A stretch of DNA of 64,000 nucleotides. It comes from Nostoc sp. 'Peltigera membranacea cyanobiont' 210A. GTDB taxonomy: Bacteria; Cyanobacteriota; Cyanobacteriia; Cyanobacteriales; Nostocaceae. The position numbers and the translations under genes are program-made. Where the stretch lies: assembly GCF_002246015.1 (NCBI RefSeq), contig NZ_NOLJ01000009.1, positions 1 to 64,000 on the forward strand, written 5' to 3'. Shown piece after piece: positions 49,144 through 59,254 of the stretch. Below the pieces are notes generated by a model, which was given only the letters and a program-made list of their open reading frames with translations, was not told where the DNA came from and searched no databases. Within the stretch, counting starts at the first letter, position 1. Every line of letters starts with the position of its first letter.

Positions 49144-51405
49144 TTACAACTCAACTTCTCCCGACTTGGTTTTAGATGCAGCCGCAACAGTTTGCCGTTG
49201 AGGGGAGGGTATGTGTTCAGTTGGGGTATATTTCTGCCGAATTTCTTCCCCTCGCCATTGTTGTAAGTCGCTCATAATGTCTTTGAGGGGAACAAAATCG
49301 ACGACTGTTTCTCCTTTCTTTTCAGCTTCATTTGTCTTATGGTTTAAAATCTTGAAGTACATCTCCCTCTGGTCGGCAATTGGTAACTTGCCGTCATTCT
49401 CATTTATCCGTTGAAGAATCTCTTCATTACCCTGGTTCATTGCCTTTCCCCAGTCAGGGCTACCATGCTTGACCATGTTCGCCCATTCCTCAGCGATATA
49501 GGGGTGAACTTTGACAGGCAGATCGCCAGCTGCTTGTATGACTCGTTCTTTGTGTGCGCCTGCGGTTGCGGGGGTAGATTGTTCGTTACCAAAGATTTGT
49601 TCCAAGTTGAGTTTGCTGGCGTTCTGGGCAATAAACTTGACTTGGTTGATGTCGTAGTCAGAGATATTCATCTTACTAACTTCTTTAGTAATCCCAGCTT
49701 CGATTTTAGTTAGGTCAAACCGGACAAGTTCCTGAGTACCTTTCTCTTCAGTAGTTTTAAATAATTGCAGGCTGGCTCGATTATTTTCGGGGTCGCGCGA
49801 TCGCTTGATGGTAAATTCACCTACCGTAAGTTCTTCCTTATCAGCCTGGATGAGGACATTATTAAGGGTGTGCAATATCTCGTTTTGTTTAAATACTTCC
49901 AAGGTTTTAATCGTGCCAGCGGGTGCAAGACTTCCCAAGCTATTTGCTACATCACGGATATCGGCATTGTTGAGGTCAGGGAGCTTGCCATTGTCGCCTA
50001 AGTATTCTGCCACAATGAGAAACTCCTGACGTTCAATAGGTAACATCTCTGTAGGTTTTTTCGTTATTTTGGGTTCCTCTTTTTTGTTGAGTTTAAAATC
50101 CATCAAAGAGTTTTCCCACCCAAATAGTTCATCACTGCGGCGGTGAATGCTAACAGTGTCTCCCTCTTGGCGAATCACAAATGTATCGCTACGGTAAATA
50201 CGTGACCCATCTTGTTCAAGAGTGCCGTATTTTTTTAACATTGCGATCGCGGTTTCAGCAATGTCTTTATTTTCCCCGTTGTAGCGTTCCTCCCGCGCTT
50301 GTTTATTATTAATTTGATAGATAGGTACTTCAACTTGACGCGCCCACTGCTGCGCTGCTGACTCTACACCTTGGGAGTTAGCTACTTCTTGATAGCTAAA
50401 TTCAGGTGCATATTTGTTTCGATTATTAGTTTCTAGCTCCTCTGGCTCTTGTCCAAAAAACTGATTGCGAGTTGCATTTTCGTTTACCTCTCCTTCAGTT
50501 TTATCTTGAGATTGGTAGTTACTAACAACTATCTCTCTGATTTTAAGAGTTTCTTTGGACTGTGCGATTTCTTCTTGAAGATTATTTACCACATCATCTT
50601 CAAAACTCTCATCTGCTTCTATTTCAACAGATGAGTTTATTTCTTGAGTTATGGGCGAACTGTTTTCGCTGTTTTCATCTTGTAGTAACTTATTTATAGT
50701 CAGCTGACTCTCATCTAACAGTGGACTTACTTCTATAGCAGTGAAATTTTCATTATCAGATAATAACTCTTTTGTATTTTCAGAATTTTCAATAATTTCA
50801 GCAGATGGAGGTAGTAGCTTAATCAGTGGTTCACTTGCTACATCTATTATTTCATCTGGGGTAAGTATTTCAGTGACGAGATTAGTTGTACATTTACCTT
50901 CGCTATCTTGTTCATAGATAACGATTTGTTTTTCTGAACCCTCTGACTCCAGATAAGCTGTAATTTTCAGAGCGATCTCACTTGTTTGCTGATAATCACT
51001 ATTTAAATTGGGTACATCTTCTACTAATCTGGCAGCAATTCTTTGTGCTTGATAGTCTGTAAAAGGTTCAGTTTCTATTGTGTATTGACCTTCTATTAAT
51101 ACATCTGGCATGAACACAATATTAGTTTCTTGATTGCTTTTTATACTTTGGCTGGTTAAATCTACCTTTTCCCATTTATATGCACCAGGGGTAGATTCAT
51201 CAGATACAAGATTGTAAATGTCTTTGCCAACTTCAACTGCAATTTTACTTGCTTCTTGAGCTTCTTTGAGTTTTTCGAGAATTACTTTAGTTATCTTAGT
51301 CAGTGCATTGATGAGGGTTTTACTTAATTCCCGACTTGTTTTAATTGCAGTATCAGATGTATTTAAATATGATTCATTAATTTGAGTTTGTCTGGGGTCA
51401 AACAT
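49144..51405 (-). CDS. large unknown protein of the conjugation region
   Basis: A 753-residue protein with an N-terminal coiled-coil-like region (about 15-60), an acidic low-complexity middle (Glu/Asn/Ser-rich, 200-330), and a globular C-terminal half with basic strands (SRIYRSDTFVIRQEGDTVSI, TVGEFTIKRSRDPENNRASL). The two segments about 390-440 and 530-580 look like weak repeats of the same fold. No signal peptide, helicase or relaxase motif. It lies last in the conjugation operon, so a DNA-processing or accessory transfer role is possible but unproven. Confidence 0.5.
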   Translation of the reverse strand: MFDPRQTQINESYLNTSDTAIKTSRELSKTLINALTKITKVILEKLKEAQEASKIAVEVGKDIYNLVSDESTPGAYKWEKVDLTSQSIKSNQETNIVFMPDVLIEGQYTIETEPFTDYQAQRIAARLVEDVPNLNSDYQQTSEIALKITAYLESEGSEKQIVIYEQDSEGKCTTNLVTEILTPDEIIDVASEPLIKLLPPSAEIIENSENTKELLSDNENFTAIEVSPLLDESQLTINKLLQDENSENSSPITQEINSSVEIEADESFEDDVVNNLQEEIAQSKETLKIREIVVSNYQSQDKTEGEVNENATRNQFFGQEPEELETNNRNKYAPEFSYQEVANSQGVESAAQQWARQVEVPIYQINNKQAREERYNGENKDIAETAIAMLKKYGTLEQDGSRIYRSDTFVIRQEGDTVSIHRRSDELFGWENSLMDFKLNKKEEPKITKKPTEMLPIERQEFLIVAEYLGDNGKLPDLNNADIRDVANSLGSLAPAGTIKTLEVFKQNEILHTLNNVLIQADKEELTVGEFTIKRSRDPENNRASLQLFKTTEEKGTQELVRFDLTKIEAGITKEVSKMNISDYDINQVKFIAQNASKLNLEQIFGNEQSTPATAGAHKERVIQAAGDLPVKVHPYIAEEWANMVKHGSPDWGKAMNQGNEEILQRINENDGKLPIADQREMYFKILNHKTNEAEKKGETVVDFVPLKDIMSDLQQWRGEEIRQKYTPTEHIPSPQRQTVAAASKTKSGEVEL

Positions 51406-51463
51406 ATCTTACTTTGAAATGGGTAATTTTTTATGGAATCTGACTGAATGTGAGGTAGTTTTA

Positions 51464-51889
51464 TTAAATAAAATTTTTAAACTCTTCAAGTGATAGAGAG
51501 GTTGAATTTCCATTTTGATGTTTGTTTTGACTTAGTTCTATTTGGCTATTTTTGAAATTTTGATTTATTTCGCTTAGTTGTTCGCTTTGGTTAGCAATAA
51601 TTTTTAACATTGCTTCTAGCTTGTCATCTAGTCTGGATATTTTAACTTCCATTGATGTTAGTTTTTCTTTTGCTATAAATATTTCTTGATTGATTTGTTG
51701 GTGCTGTACATTAATATCCTCACAAGTTTTATGCCATTTTTCTAAGAATTTGGTTAATTCTATTAATAGCGTTGTCGAGTTGTATGTCGTAGTTTGTGAC
51801 TTTTTCAGAATATTCAATAAGTCGTCTAACTTTCCGTTCAATATCTCTTCTATACTCAAGTTGTTGTTTTTCTGCTCTGTAATATTCAT
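51464..51889 (-). CDS. coiled-coil protein overlapping the relaxase-like gene
   Basis: A 141-residue protein, started at the ATG at 51889; it overlaps the preceding gene by 161 bp. Most of it is heptad-like helix (IFIAKEKLTSMEVKISRLDD, KLEAMLKIIANQSEQLSEIN). No enzyme motif. It may organise a multi-protein transfer complex. Confidence 0.45.
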   Translation of the reverse strand: MNITEQKNNNLSIEEILNGKLDDLLNILKKSQTTTYNSTTLLIELTKFLEKWHKTCEDINVQHQQINQEIFIAKEKLTSMEVKISRLDDKLEAMLKIIANQSEQLSEINQNFKNSQIELSQNKHQNGNSTSLSLEEFKNFI

Positions 51890-52337
51890 TGATAATTGCC
51901 TCGTAAGAGAGTTTAACTTTATATTCTGAATTCCACATACTATATTGAGGGAAACTAATGTCAATTAAGTTTCCTTGGCTTCCTGTGGCACGGTTGAAAA
52001 TAATATGTATGTTTACTCTTTGATAAGGAAGTAGATATGCAACATATTGTTGTTGTTCAAAACCAATTAAATTTACATGATGTTTGATTAATTCACCATA
52101 GTTGTTAGCATTTATTTCTATCTCAATTTTATCGATGACAATCTGTCTATGTAGCCCATGAATTTTCACTCTTGGTCGGAGGATAAACTGTTCCTCAAAA
52201 GAGCTAATAATTGAATGTGCATTCTTGCTATTTACTTGATGTGAACTAATTAATTGACCTTGTTGGTGATAATTATTTATTAGCTTAATTATTTTTGTCT
52301 GAGTGATATTTTCGTCTTTGACGCTACATTGTATCAT
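51729..52337 (-). CDS. unknown protein with degenerate relaxase-like motif
   Basis: A 202-residue protein immediately downstream of the coupling protein gene. The segment QRVNIHIIFNRATGSQG resembles the H-x-H-x3-N motif region of MOB relaxases (HIHIIVNR), but the first metal-binding His is Asn and the upstream H-x-D pair is absent. The C terminus is a basic coiled coil. It may be a degenerate relaxase descendant, or the similarity may be chance. Confidence 0.35.
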   Translation of the reverse strand: MIQCSVKDENITQTKIIKLINNYHQQGQLISSHQVNSKNAHSIISSFEEQFILRPRVKIHGLHRQIVIDKIEIEINANNYGELIKHHVNLIGFEQQQYVAYLLPYQRVNIHIIFNRATGSQGNLIDISFPQYSMWNSEYKVKLSYEAIINEYYRAEKQQLEYRRDIERKVRRLIEYSEKVTNYDIQLDNAINRINQILRKMA

Positions 52338-52339
52338 TT

Positions 52340-54178
52340 TTAGAAAAAGCTCTTGTACGCATCAACAGGTAACGGTGCATTGCCTGCTTGTACGGGTGCT
52401 TGTGGGATAGGAAACTTCCGATCTACTTCCTTGACTCGCAAATCTAAATCTTCTTGTGTGGGTTTTTTCTGGGTACTTTTCCTAGCAAGCTCCTTAATGA
52501 CTTTATCCCAGTTAGTATCGTTTTCTTGTTCGAGTCCGATAATATATTTCGGGATTTTGATATTTTTTAATATTGGTACTGAACCCTCATTTTTATTACT
52601 ATAAGCAGGGTTAATAAGTAGACATTTACCAGGTGGTAATTTGAGGAATTGGGCAGGCTCGAATAGCTTCCGAGTCCGTTCTTGTTCGCTGATAGATGTG
52701 CTAGCCCTACCCCCTCCAGTTGAGCGAGATTTTTGTTTATATTTAATTTCCTCTTCACCTAAATATGCAGAAAATAATCTGGCAGATTCTTCTTCACCAG
52801 GATTAAAAACAAATTTTGTGCCGCACGCACCGAGGATGGCTTTAGAGATTTCCCTACCATAAATCTTTTCAAGCTGACCCATATTTTGCCAACCCAGGAT
52901 ACCGCAGAATCCTTCGGAACGAGATTCGTTAAGCCATTTAAATAAATCTGGAAGGAAGATACTTGGCAACTCGTCAAGACATACTATTAATGGGCCATCT
53001 TCCTTGCGTTTTTTGGCGATGCTGCGGGAAACTACCATGTGGAGAATGCTGGTCATCAGGGGGCTGACAGCATCGCGGCGTTCGCGGTCTAACCCGAAGA
53101 TAATCATCTGTTTGCGTTTTACCTCCAGGGGGAGGGTTGTTTTACCGACAAAGCATCCCAATGTACCCCTTGCCATGAACCGGGTGAACATCAATGAAGC
53201 GCTACCAGCGATACCCGCCACGGTTTTTTCAGAGCCAGCCGAACTAAATAATTGACCAAAAGCTATCTTAATCCAGGGGTTTAGTGCTGCTGCCATCAAG
53301 CGTTCGACCATCTTCTCGCTGGAAAGTATTGCCGCAGCCGTCATAATATCAGCGCGATCGCCAAACTCTTTAGTTAGCATTAAAATAGCCTGCGTCAACT
53401 GGTCGCCCGCAGGGCCAAAGAATGCATCCTCAGACGCATTACCCAACAGGCGGAAGTTCTTGTTAATAACCGTAGCTAACTGCCGTGCAGTCTCAGCATC
53501 GCTACTGTCGCGTAAAAAATCGATTGGGTTACATACCTCCGATTCGGGGAATCCCGGTGCAAATACGTGTACGTCATACCCTTTTGATTTGGCATAACTG
53601 GCGATTTTGGCTTGACTGGCATACTTAAAATCGTATAGTACTATACCAAAGCCTTGGTCAATTGCTGAGTAAATCATCGGGTTGATAGCCGAGAATGATT
53701 TACCGCTACCAGGTGCGCCAATTACAGCAGTTCCGCGTTGGACATCGGGTACATAAACTGGTACTCCCCCGCTCCCCTTGGGTGATTTTTGACCCTTATA
53801 TCTATGTACTCCGATATACAGACTTGCACTATCACACTTAGGAGCTAAGATTTGCTTCAAGGCTTTTTTCTTAGCTTGGGCAGTTTCCTTTGCTCCACCC
53901 CAATAGCTAGTAGCAAGCTTGCCTTTTTTGCCATTACTAAAAAGCTGTAAAAGCAACAATAAGCCAATTCCCCCTGCAAGTAGTAAACCTTGAGGTGACA
54001 TGAGCTTATCTGTATATTTACTAAAGTCAGTATTGCTATTTTTATGAGCAGCTTTTACTTCTCTAACAGTTTTAGTTTTAGCAGTTGCAAACAGATAATT
54101 ATTCATATTAATCTGTGTTAATTTGGCATGAGGAAATCGAAGAAATATGCGATGAAGTGAAGTTGCATATTTCTCCAT
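52340..54178 (-). CDS. virD4: VirD4/TraG-family coupling protein (T4CP)
   Basis: About 612 residues if started at the ATG at 54178; other in-frame starts are TTG at 54208 and ATG at 54106. A TM helix is LLLAGGIGLLLLLQLF. Walker A is GAPGSGKS; Walker B is LIVCLDELP. ATP-driven pump linking the relaxosome to the secretion channel. QNMGQLEKIYG and similar family segments support the assignment. It heads the minus-strand group that ends with the relaxase-like and unknown genes. Confidence 0.88.
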   Translation of the reverse strand: MEKYATSLHRIFLRFPHAKLTQINMNNYLFATAKTKTVREVKAAHKNSNTDFSKYTDKLMSPQGLLLAGGIGLLLLLQLFSNGKKGKLATSYWGGAKETAQAKKKALKQILAPKCDSASLYIGVHRYKGQKSPKGSGGVPVYVPDVQRGTAVIGAPGSGKSFSAINPMIYSAIDQGFGIVLYDFKYASQAKIASYAKSKGYDVHVFAPGFPESEVCNPIDFLRDSSDAETARQLATVINKNFRLLGNASEDAFFGPAGDQLTQAILMLTKEFGDRADIMTAAAILSSEKMVERLMAAALNPWIKIAFGQLFSSAGSEKTVAGIAGSASLMFTRFMARGTLGCFVGKTTLPLEVKRKQMIIFGLDRERRDAVSPLMTSILHMVVSRSIAKKRKEDGPLIVCLDELPSIFLPDLFKWLNESRSEGFCGILGWQNMGQLEKIYGREISKAILGACGTKFVFNPGEEESARLFSAYLGEEEIKYKQKSRSTGGGRASTSISEQERTRKLFEPAQFLKLPPGKCLLINPAYSNKNEGSVPILKNIKIPKYIIGLEQENDTNWDKVIKELARKSTQKKPTQEDLDLRVKEVDRKFPIPQAPVQAGNAPLPVDAYKSFF

Positions 54179-54249
54179 TAGTTGTGTGGGGTGTATTTTC
54201 CAAGTCAAAAGTTAAAAGCAAGGGGATAAATTCTTCTATGATTGCCTTT

Positions 54250-55662
54250 TTACTTCTTCGGTACAGTGAGAGGTGTACCAAGAATAATTGGGTCTATTTC
54301 GCGGTAGGTGAAGAAGGGAACAGGGCCAATGAAGTAGGGCGAGCAGCCCAAATCAACCCAACCCCGCTTGCAGATACGGAAGAACATCGCGGTGGTGATA
54401 CTGCCGTCGGCTTCGTTAATGTCCCAGATGACTTGTTTAAATGATTTCCCAAAGGGATGACGACCTGTGGGTTCTTTCCCACCGTTGAGGCTGCCCAAGA
54501 TGCCGAATCCGCCTTTAACGTTTTGGTCTTTGCCGGACATCCATTGTGCGCCAACGATAGTCTCACTGCCTGAAACTTCGATATGACCACACTTTTTCTC
54601 GCACGGGACATTAAACCCAGCTTGATAGCTACCGCTTATTGACTTCCAGCGTCCGCTTTCAAGCGAACCGAGGGGTAAGTCTACTTTGCCGATAAAGCTA
54701 ACATCGGGGATGGGAACACTGGGGAACTGATCAAACGGTACATCTGCTAATCCCGGAACCTTACTAATTGTTGTGTTTTGCCAGTTAGTAAAGTCCTTTA
54801 GCTCTGCATCCTGAATACCGGGGATGCTGGTTAGTTTATACTTATCGAGTTTGACATACTCACCAAGTTCCACTTCTCCCAGTTTGGGATAATTGTCCAG
54901 CACCTCACCAACAGTTTGGTAGCTTGCGGTGCTGCCTGTAACTTTGGTCACTAGTTCTTGAATTGGTGGGATGGCTCCGACTTCTGAATCTTCTAAATTA
55001 GGAATTGCTTCGGCGAGGTCTTCAAGTGTTTGCCAATCGAGTGTTTCAAAATCTGACAGTTTGAGATTTTTGAGGTTAATTCCCGTGATGTTGGCGATAT
55101 CTTCAAGCGTAAAATCTTCAATATTGAACTCAGTTGCTTCAAAATCACCTAATTCCATGACTTCAGCAAGGCTTTGTCCGGTACTCCAGGTGCGTGTCTC
55201 CTTCATACCAGGGTTTTTGATATTAGGAAATTCGACGCTGCCAGCACCACCAAATTTCATATTTTTGAACGTGATACTACTCCAGTCAGGAGTAGGTGCG
55301 CCGTTGACGTATTTAGTTGCGACGGGTTGTGGCTGTTTGGTTTGTTTTGTTTTATCTATCGAAGTGTTCAAATTTGAATACTTCGATGGAACTGTTTGAG
55401 CTACTGCTTTCTCACCGAATAGGAGACTGCCGATATTGTAGCTACCTCCAAACCGGATTAACCCGTGTAGGGCAAGTCCTGCAATAAGTCCTGCTACCAT
55501 CAGGTAGCGTAAATTATTAAATTTTTCCATCCGATACTCAAGCGCTCGGTTGGTTTTGTTGTGAGTAGTTTCCTGACTTGCAGCTCTCACTGGTACGATC
55601 GCAGTTACCTCGGTTGTGATATCTAAAATTTGGTTGTTGGAGGTCAAATTTTCGTTATACAT
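54250..55662 (-). CDS. unknown membrane-anchored protein of the conjugation cluster
   Basis: A 470-residue protein. A short cytoplasmic tail, one TM helix (YLMVAGLIAGLALHGLI, about 53-70), then a large part outside. Residues 160-240 are made of short repeated L-x-[DN]-[FL] units (LGDFEATEFNIEDFTLEDIA, LSDFETLDWQTLEDLAEAIP). The C-terminal domain has four conserved-looking Cys (NVPCEKKCGHI and ICKRGWVDLGC). It lies between VirB9-like and VirD4 genes, so a pilus or channel component is likely; no known family. Confidence 0.55.
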   Translation of the reverse strand: MYNENLTSNNQILDITTEVTAIVPVRAASQETTHNKTNRALEYRMEKFNNLRYLMVAGLIAGLALHGLIRFGGSYNIGSLLFGEKAVAQTVPSKYSNLNTSIDKTKQTKQPQPVATKYVNGAPTPDWSSITFKNMKFGGAGSVEFPNIKNPGMKETRTWSTGQSLAEVMELGDFEATEFNIEDFTLEDIANITGINLKNLKLSDFETLDWQTLEDLAEAIPNLEDSEVGAIPPIQELVTKVTGSTASYQTVGEVLDNYPKLGEVELGEYVKLDKYKLTSIPGIQDAELKDFTNWQNTTISKVPGLADVPFDQFPSVPIPDVSFIGKVDLPLGSLESGRWKSISGSYQAGFNVPCEKKCGHIEVSGSETIVGAQWMSGKDQNVKGGFGILGSLNGGKEPTGRHPFGKSFKQVIWDINEADGSITTAMFFRICKRGWVDLGCSPYFIGPVPFFTYREIDPIILGTPLTVPKK

Positions 55663-55679
55663 CAGTGGTTATTTAAAAA

Positions 55680-56513
55680 TTATTGATTCAAGAGAAAGTT
55701 TGTTTTACCTGTATTTGGTGTTATTAGAGGGTTATTGCGCTGTGGCGGTATTTCTAAGAAGCGCTTTCCACCTAGCAGCATGAGTTTTTCAACCAACTGC
55801 ATTGATACTCCGGTGGTGCTGGCGGCGACAACAAGTTCCTCTCCTTGCGATCGCAACTCCACAAGTTGGTTCAGACGCTTCCAAAGCTTGCTATCTGTAG
55901 TAACCCACTGGTTTTTTAAGGCAACTTGCATTCCTTTAGCGATATGTCTGCTATCAGATAATGCCGTGTAACTGACCTTTGGTTTTACTTCTTCAGGTTT
56001 GCTGGGAGTATCGCCAATAATTTCAATTTGGCTGTACTCTGGTGTGCCACTGCCCGCTACAATCCGAAAATGATAGCTTTTCCTTGTTGACCCAGATTCA
56101 GTAATCACCGTCATGTGCGCCCCGTAAGAAGCTTGTGGTAAACCGGGGATTTTGACTGTCTCGATGCGGCGAATATGAATTAGTCCAGCACCCGTACTAT
56201 TACTAGAACACTTACCCAAGCCTTCAAGACATCCGTCTACATCAAAAACAAACCTAGATGGGTCATCCAGCCAGATTTTCTTGATGACTTCTCTGGTGTT
56301 GTAGAACGATATTGATACCCCATGTCCAGGCCAGACCTTAACTGTCTGCAATTGGGCATTTTCCCCTGACACCTGGGACGCTGCAACTTGACGGATAGTA
56401 TTTGCTAGTACAAGTTGGTTTGGTGCAAACACGGAGGTGATGGTGAAGCACCCGCTAAAGGCGATCGCGCAGGGGATAATTAAACTAAAGTCGGCTATAT
56501 ATCTGAGTTTCAC
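55680..56513 (-). CDS. TraK/VirB9-like secretion channel protein
   Basis: A 277-residue exported protein with a signal peptide (FSLIIPCAIAFSGCF). The strand-rich pattern TVKVWPGHGVSISFYNTREV, LIHIRRIETVKIPGLPQASY and YHFRIVAG is that of TraK/VirB9 N-terminal domains, which form the outer ring of the type IV secretion core complex with VirB10. It overlaps the VirB10-like gene by 4 bp, as expected for partners. Confidence 0.6.
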   Translation of the reverse strand: MKLRYIADFSLIIPCAIAFSGCFTITSVFAPNQLVLANTIRQVAASQVSGENAQLQTVKVWPGHGVSISFYNTREVIKKIWLDDPSRFVFDVDGCLEGLGKCSSNSTGAGLIHIRRIETVKIPGLPQASYGAHMTVITESGSTRKSYHFRIVAGSGTPEYSQIEIIGDTPSKPEEVKPKVSYTALSDSRHIAKGMQVALKNQWVTTDSKLWKRLNQLVELRSQGEELVVAASTTGVSMQLVEKLMLLGGKRFLEIPPQRNNPLITPNTGKTNFLLNQ

Positions 56514-58354
56514 AGCTTGATTGACCTATCGACTTTGATTGTGATTTTGGTGTCTTTAGGCACATACCAGACATTGGGACGGCGGTTGATTTCGTCGGTG
56601 GCACGTTCTGTCCGCTTGCTGACTGTTTCGCCAAGTTTGCCAAAGGCACCTTCAAGGAAGGCAGCTCCCAAGTTGCGGTTGTTATTGCGGCTGCGGGTTC
56701 TTGTCCCACCTAAAGGCAAATCTTCTGTGACTTCTTCATCCGCCTGGTTGATAATTTCCCCTACCTTGGCAATACCAGCTATTGTCCCCAAAGTGGCATC
56801 ATACTTGGCAATTTCAGATCCCTTGTCGTCGTAGGGCCTGGCGGCTAGGGGGGAACCTGCCTTTCCCAGGACTGATATCGTTCCGGGTGATATGGGGTAT
56901 TCAGTTCCATCTTTGAGAATAGCCGTGACTTCGGCACGCACGCCTGATGTGCTATCAACCGAAATCATAGCGATAGTTACCTGTGTTCCTGCTGGAATGG
57001 CTATTTCGCCAGTATTGCTGTAAAGCGGCTCGTTCAACTGGGCGACAAACCGTAATGTATTTGTCTGCTCTTGGGAACGACCGTTATTGTTGATTTGGGG
57101 CATAACGAGCGGAGTTACGAGGGTTGCACTTGCAAACGAACCGACAACTAGATACTGTGGTTGTGTTTCTTGAAGTATCTGTGCTTCTTCTGGCAGGTAG
57201 TTATTTGCAACTCGTTCGACTTGCTGAGGGAGATTGTTTTCTTTATTACCAGCAAAACTGGATTCTACGGTTTTTTCTTTGCCAAGTTCTGAGCTAGTTT
57301 GTGGTTTTTCTACTGAGAAGCTATAAATAACTGGTACGGCTTGATTGTTTTCTTCGTCACCAGTATTGCTATACTCTGGAGTACTGTCGTTTGTGTTTAC
57401 AGGTTCCCAACGCGGCCGTAGTTCTTCAATTTGACTGGGAGTGTTGGTAACTGTTTCGGTATTCTCGCTGCGGCGGTTACGGCGACGACGGGAGCGACTG
57501 GTATTTTGTTCTGCTGAGCGTAATGTTTCTTCAGTTTTAGCTGTAACTTCTTGTACTGTTGTGCTTGTAGGTTCACTTACAGTGGTACTGGCTAACATAT
57601 AATCAACCCGACCAACCGAACCCAGGCTACGCAGGCGTTCGAGTTCGGCTATTGGGTCTTTGGCGACACTCTGGTTGCTGGCAACTATTTGTTTGGCAAA
57701 TTTTGGCAGAGGAGCGCTAGGACGCAGGGGTGGTATTGGCTGTGAAGCGACTTCTCTACGTCTTGGTCTAACAGTTTCGGGTGCTTCTTCTCGGTATACA
57801 CGTCTTCTGGAAGTAGGGGGAGTTTCTTGAGCGACTACCCTTCGTTGTCGAATAGAACGTGTTTTCTCTTTATTTTTAGATTGTTCTTCTTCAGTACCTT
57901 CCTTTTTCTCTTCTTTGTCTTCCGTTTTGCCTTTACCATTTAGTGCATCAAGTTCTTCCTGTTGCTTGGCAAGGGCAAGCTTGGCATAAACATCCCCATC
58001 TTTTTTCTCAGATGCGGCAACCGTGGGAGTGGGGGTAGGGGTTACTTCTGGTTTTTTGGCATTTTTACCACCCCCATTCATCATGCCGTTGAGGACAACA
58101 AATATAACTAGGAACCCAGCACCGAATGCACCACCAATAATTCCTAATCTTGACCAGGGGGATGTGACAAAATCGTGTTTAGTTTGTATTAATGCGGGGT
58201 CTTCTACTTCCAGATCGTCTTCTTCAGCTACCTCATATTGTGAACCCTCCAGTTCATCTTCTACAGGTTTTATATCTTTACTCTCAATTGGTAAAAGACT
58301 ATCTACGGAAGATAATTCATGCTTATTTGAAGCCTCATCTTGTAGTTGCAACAT
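56510..58354 (-). CDS. VirB10/TraB-like type IV secretion protein
   Basis: A 614-residue protein. A short cytoplasmic part, one TM (LGIIGGAFGAGFLVIFVVLN, about 70-90), a long proline/charged linker (EEAPETVRPRRREVA, RSRRRRNRR), and a C-terminal beta-barrel domain: IPAGTQVTIAMISVDSTSG, LAARPYDDKGSEI, LGAAFLEGAFGKLGE, RPNVWYVPKDTKITIKVDRS. VirB10 spans from inner to outer membrane and forms the channel. Confidence 0.8.
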   Translation of the reverse strand: MLQLQDEASNKHELSSVDSLLPIESKDIKPVEDELEGSQYEVAEEDDLEVEDPALIQTKHDFVTSPWSRLGIIGGAFGAGFLVIFVVLNGMMNGGGKNAKKPEVTPTPTPTVAASEKKDGDVYAKLALAKQQEELDALNGKGKTEDKEEKKEGTEEEQSKNKEKTRSIRQRRVVAQETPPTSRRRVYREEAPETVRPRRREVASQPIPPLRPSAPLPKFAKQIVASNQSVAKDPIAELERLRSLGSVGRVDYMLASTTVSEPTSTTVQEVTAKTEETLRSAEQNTSRSRRRRNRRSENTETVTNTPSQIEELRPRWEPVNTNDSTPEYSNTGDEENNQAVPVIYSFSVEKPQTSSELGKEKTVESSFAGNKENNLPQQVERVANNYLPEEAQILQETQPQYLVVGSFASATLVTPLVMPQINNNGRSQEQTNTLRFVAQLNEPLYSNTGEIAIPAGTQVTIAMISVDSTSGVRAEVTAILKDGTEYPISPGTISVLGKAGSPLAARPYDDKGSEIAKYDATLGTIAGIAKVGEIINQADEEVTEDLPLGGTRTRSRNNNRNLGAAFLEGAFGKLGETVSKRTERATDEINRRPNVWYVPKDTKITIKVDRSIKL

Positions 58355-58371
58355 ATTTTTGTATCTAATTA

Positions 58372-59157
58372 CTAATTATTTTCTTTTTTGCCGAGATTAT
58401 AATCAACAATTTGAGTAATTTCTAAACCTGGCTCTCGTACTAAATAAATTTTTTTATCAAGTTCGTTTGGCTTGGCTGGTAACTTGGGAGTATCGATAGC
58501 TTCGACAGTGATTGTTTTGTTAAAGGCGATTCCTTTACCTTGATTTTCATTTCTATCAAAGCTTACAAGCGTGCCGATATAATCAACCTCCCACTTTCCA
58601 TCCTTGATTTTTCTGGGTTCAGAGATATGGCGGGTGACGAGTGAGACTTGAACTTCACCGTTAAATACACCATTTGGGACAATTTCTGCTAACTTTTTGA
58701 GGAAGTTTGCCCGAAAATCTTGATTTTCAGATAGTGCAAATGCAGCTTCCCAAGCTCTAGTCGGAATTCTTTTTCTACTATTTTTTGTTGTTTGAACATC
58801 TATTCCTTTATCAGGTTTGGTAACGTTTTCGCCATTCTCTGTTGCTTCGATTATTCCGTTCCAACCAAACATTTTAATCATGCTATCTGAGATAAAGCGT
58901 TTGATAGTTTCATCTTCGCGTTCGTTGGGAGCAGCAAATTTACCAGGTGAAATGGAGCCATCTTGGAGTTGAACAACCGTCATGCCTTTGACATGATGAT
59001 TTGTGCTAGAACTCATGCCAATATTTATTATTTGCAATAGGATAGATAGAATAGTTCCTCCTGCTGTTATGGTGATTGCCATTGCAATAGGTGTAGAGGT
59101 AGATTGACCATAACTGAGAAGGCGAGCTGGTTGAGATTTAGACTTAGGTTTAAGCAT
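58372..59157 (-). CDS. VirB8/TraE-like inner-membrane protein
   Basis: A 261-residue protein with an N-terminal TM (AMAITITAGGTILSILLQII, about 25-44) and a periplasmic domain of the TraE/VirB8 type (WEAAFALSENQDFRANFLKK; KWEVDYIGTLVSFDRNENQG). Family-level fit by position and layout. It precedes VirB10, normal for type IV secretion operons. Confidence 0.55.
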   Translation of the reverse strand: MLKPKSKSQPARLLSYGQSTSTPIAMAITITAGGTILSILLQIINIGMSSSTNHHVKGMTVVQLQDGSISPGKFAAPNEREDETIKRFISDSMIKMFGWNGIIEATENGENVTKPDKGIDVQTTKNSRKRIPTRAWEAAFALSENQDFRANFLKKLAEIVPNGVFNGEVQVSLVTRHISEPRKIKDGKWEVDYIGTLVSFDRNENQGKGIAFNKTITVEAIDTPKLPAKPNELDKKIYLVREPGLEITQIVDYNLGKKENN

Positions 59158-59254
59158 ATATTTCCGATTTAGGGAACTTACTGGTAAATTGATATACTAA
59201 TAAAACAAACTGAGGTGCTTTTTGCCAAACTATCAAATATTGAAATGTCTTAGC

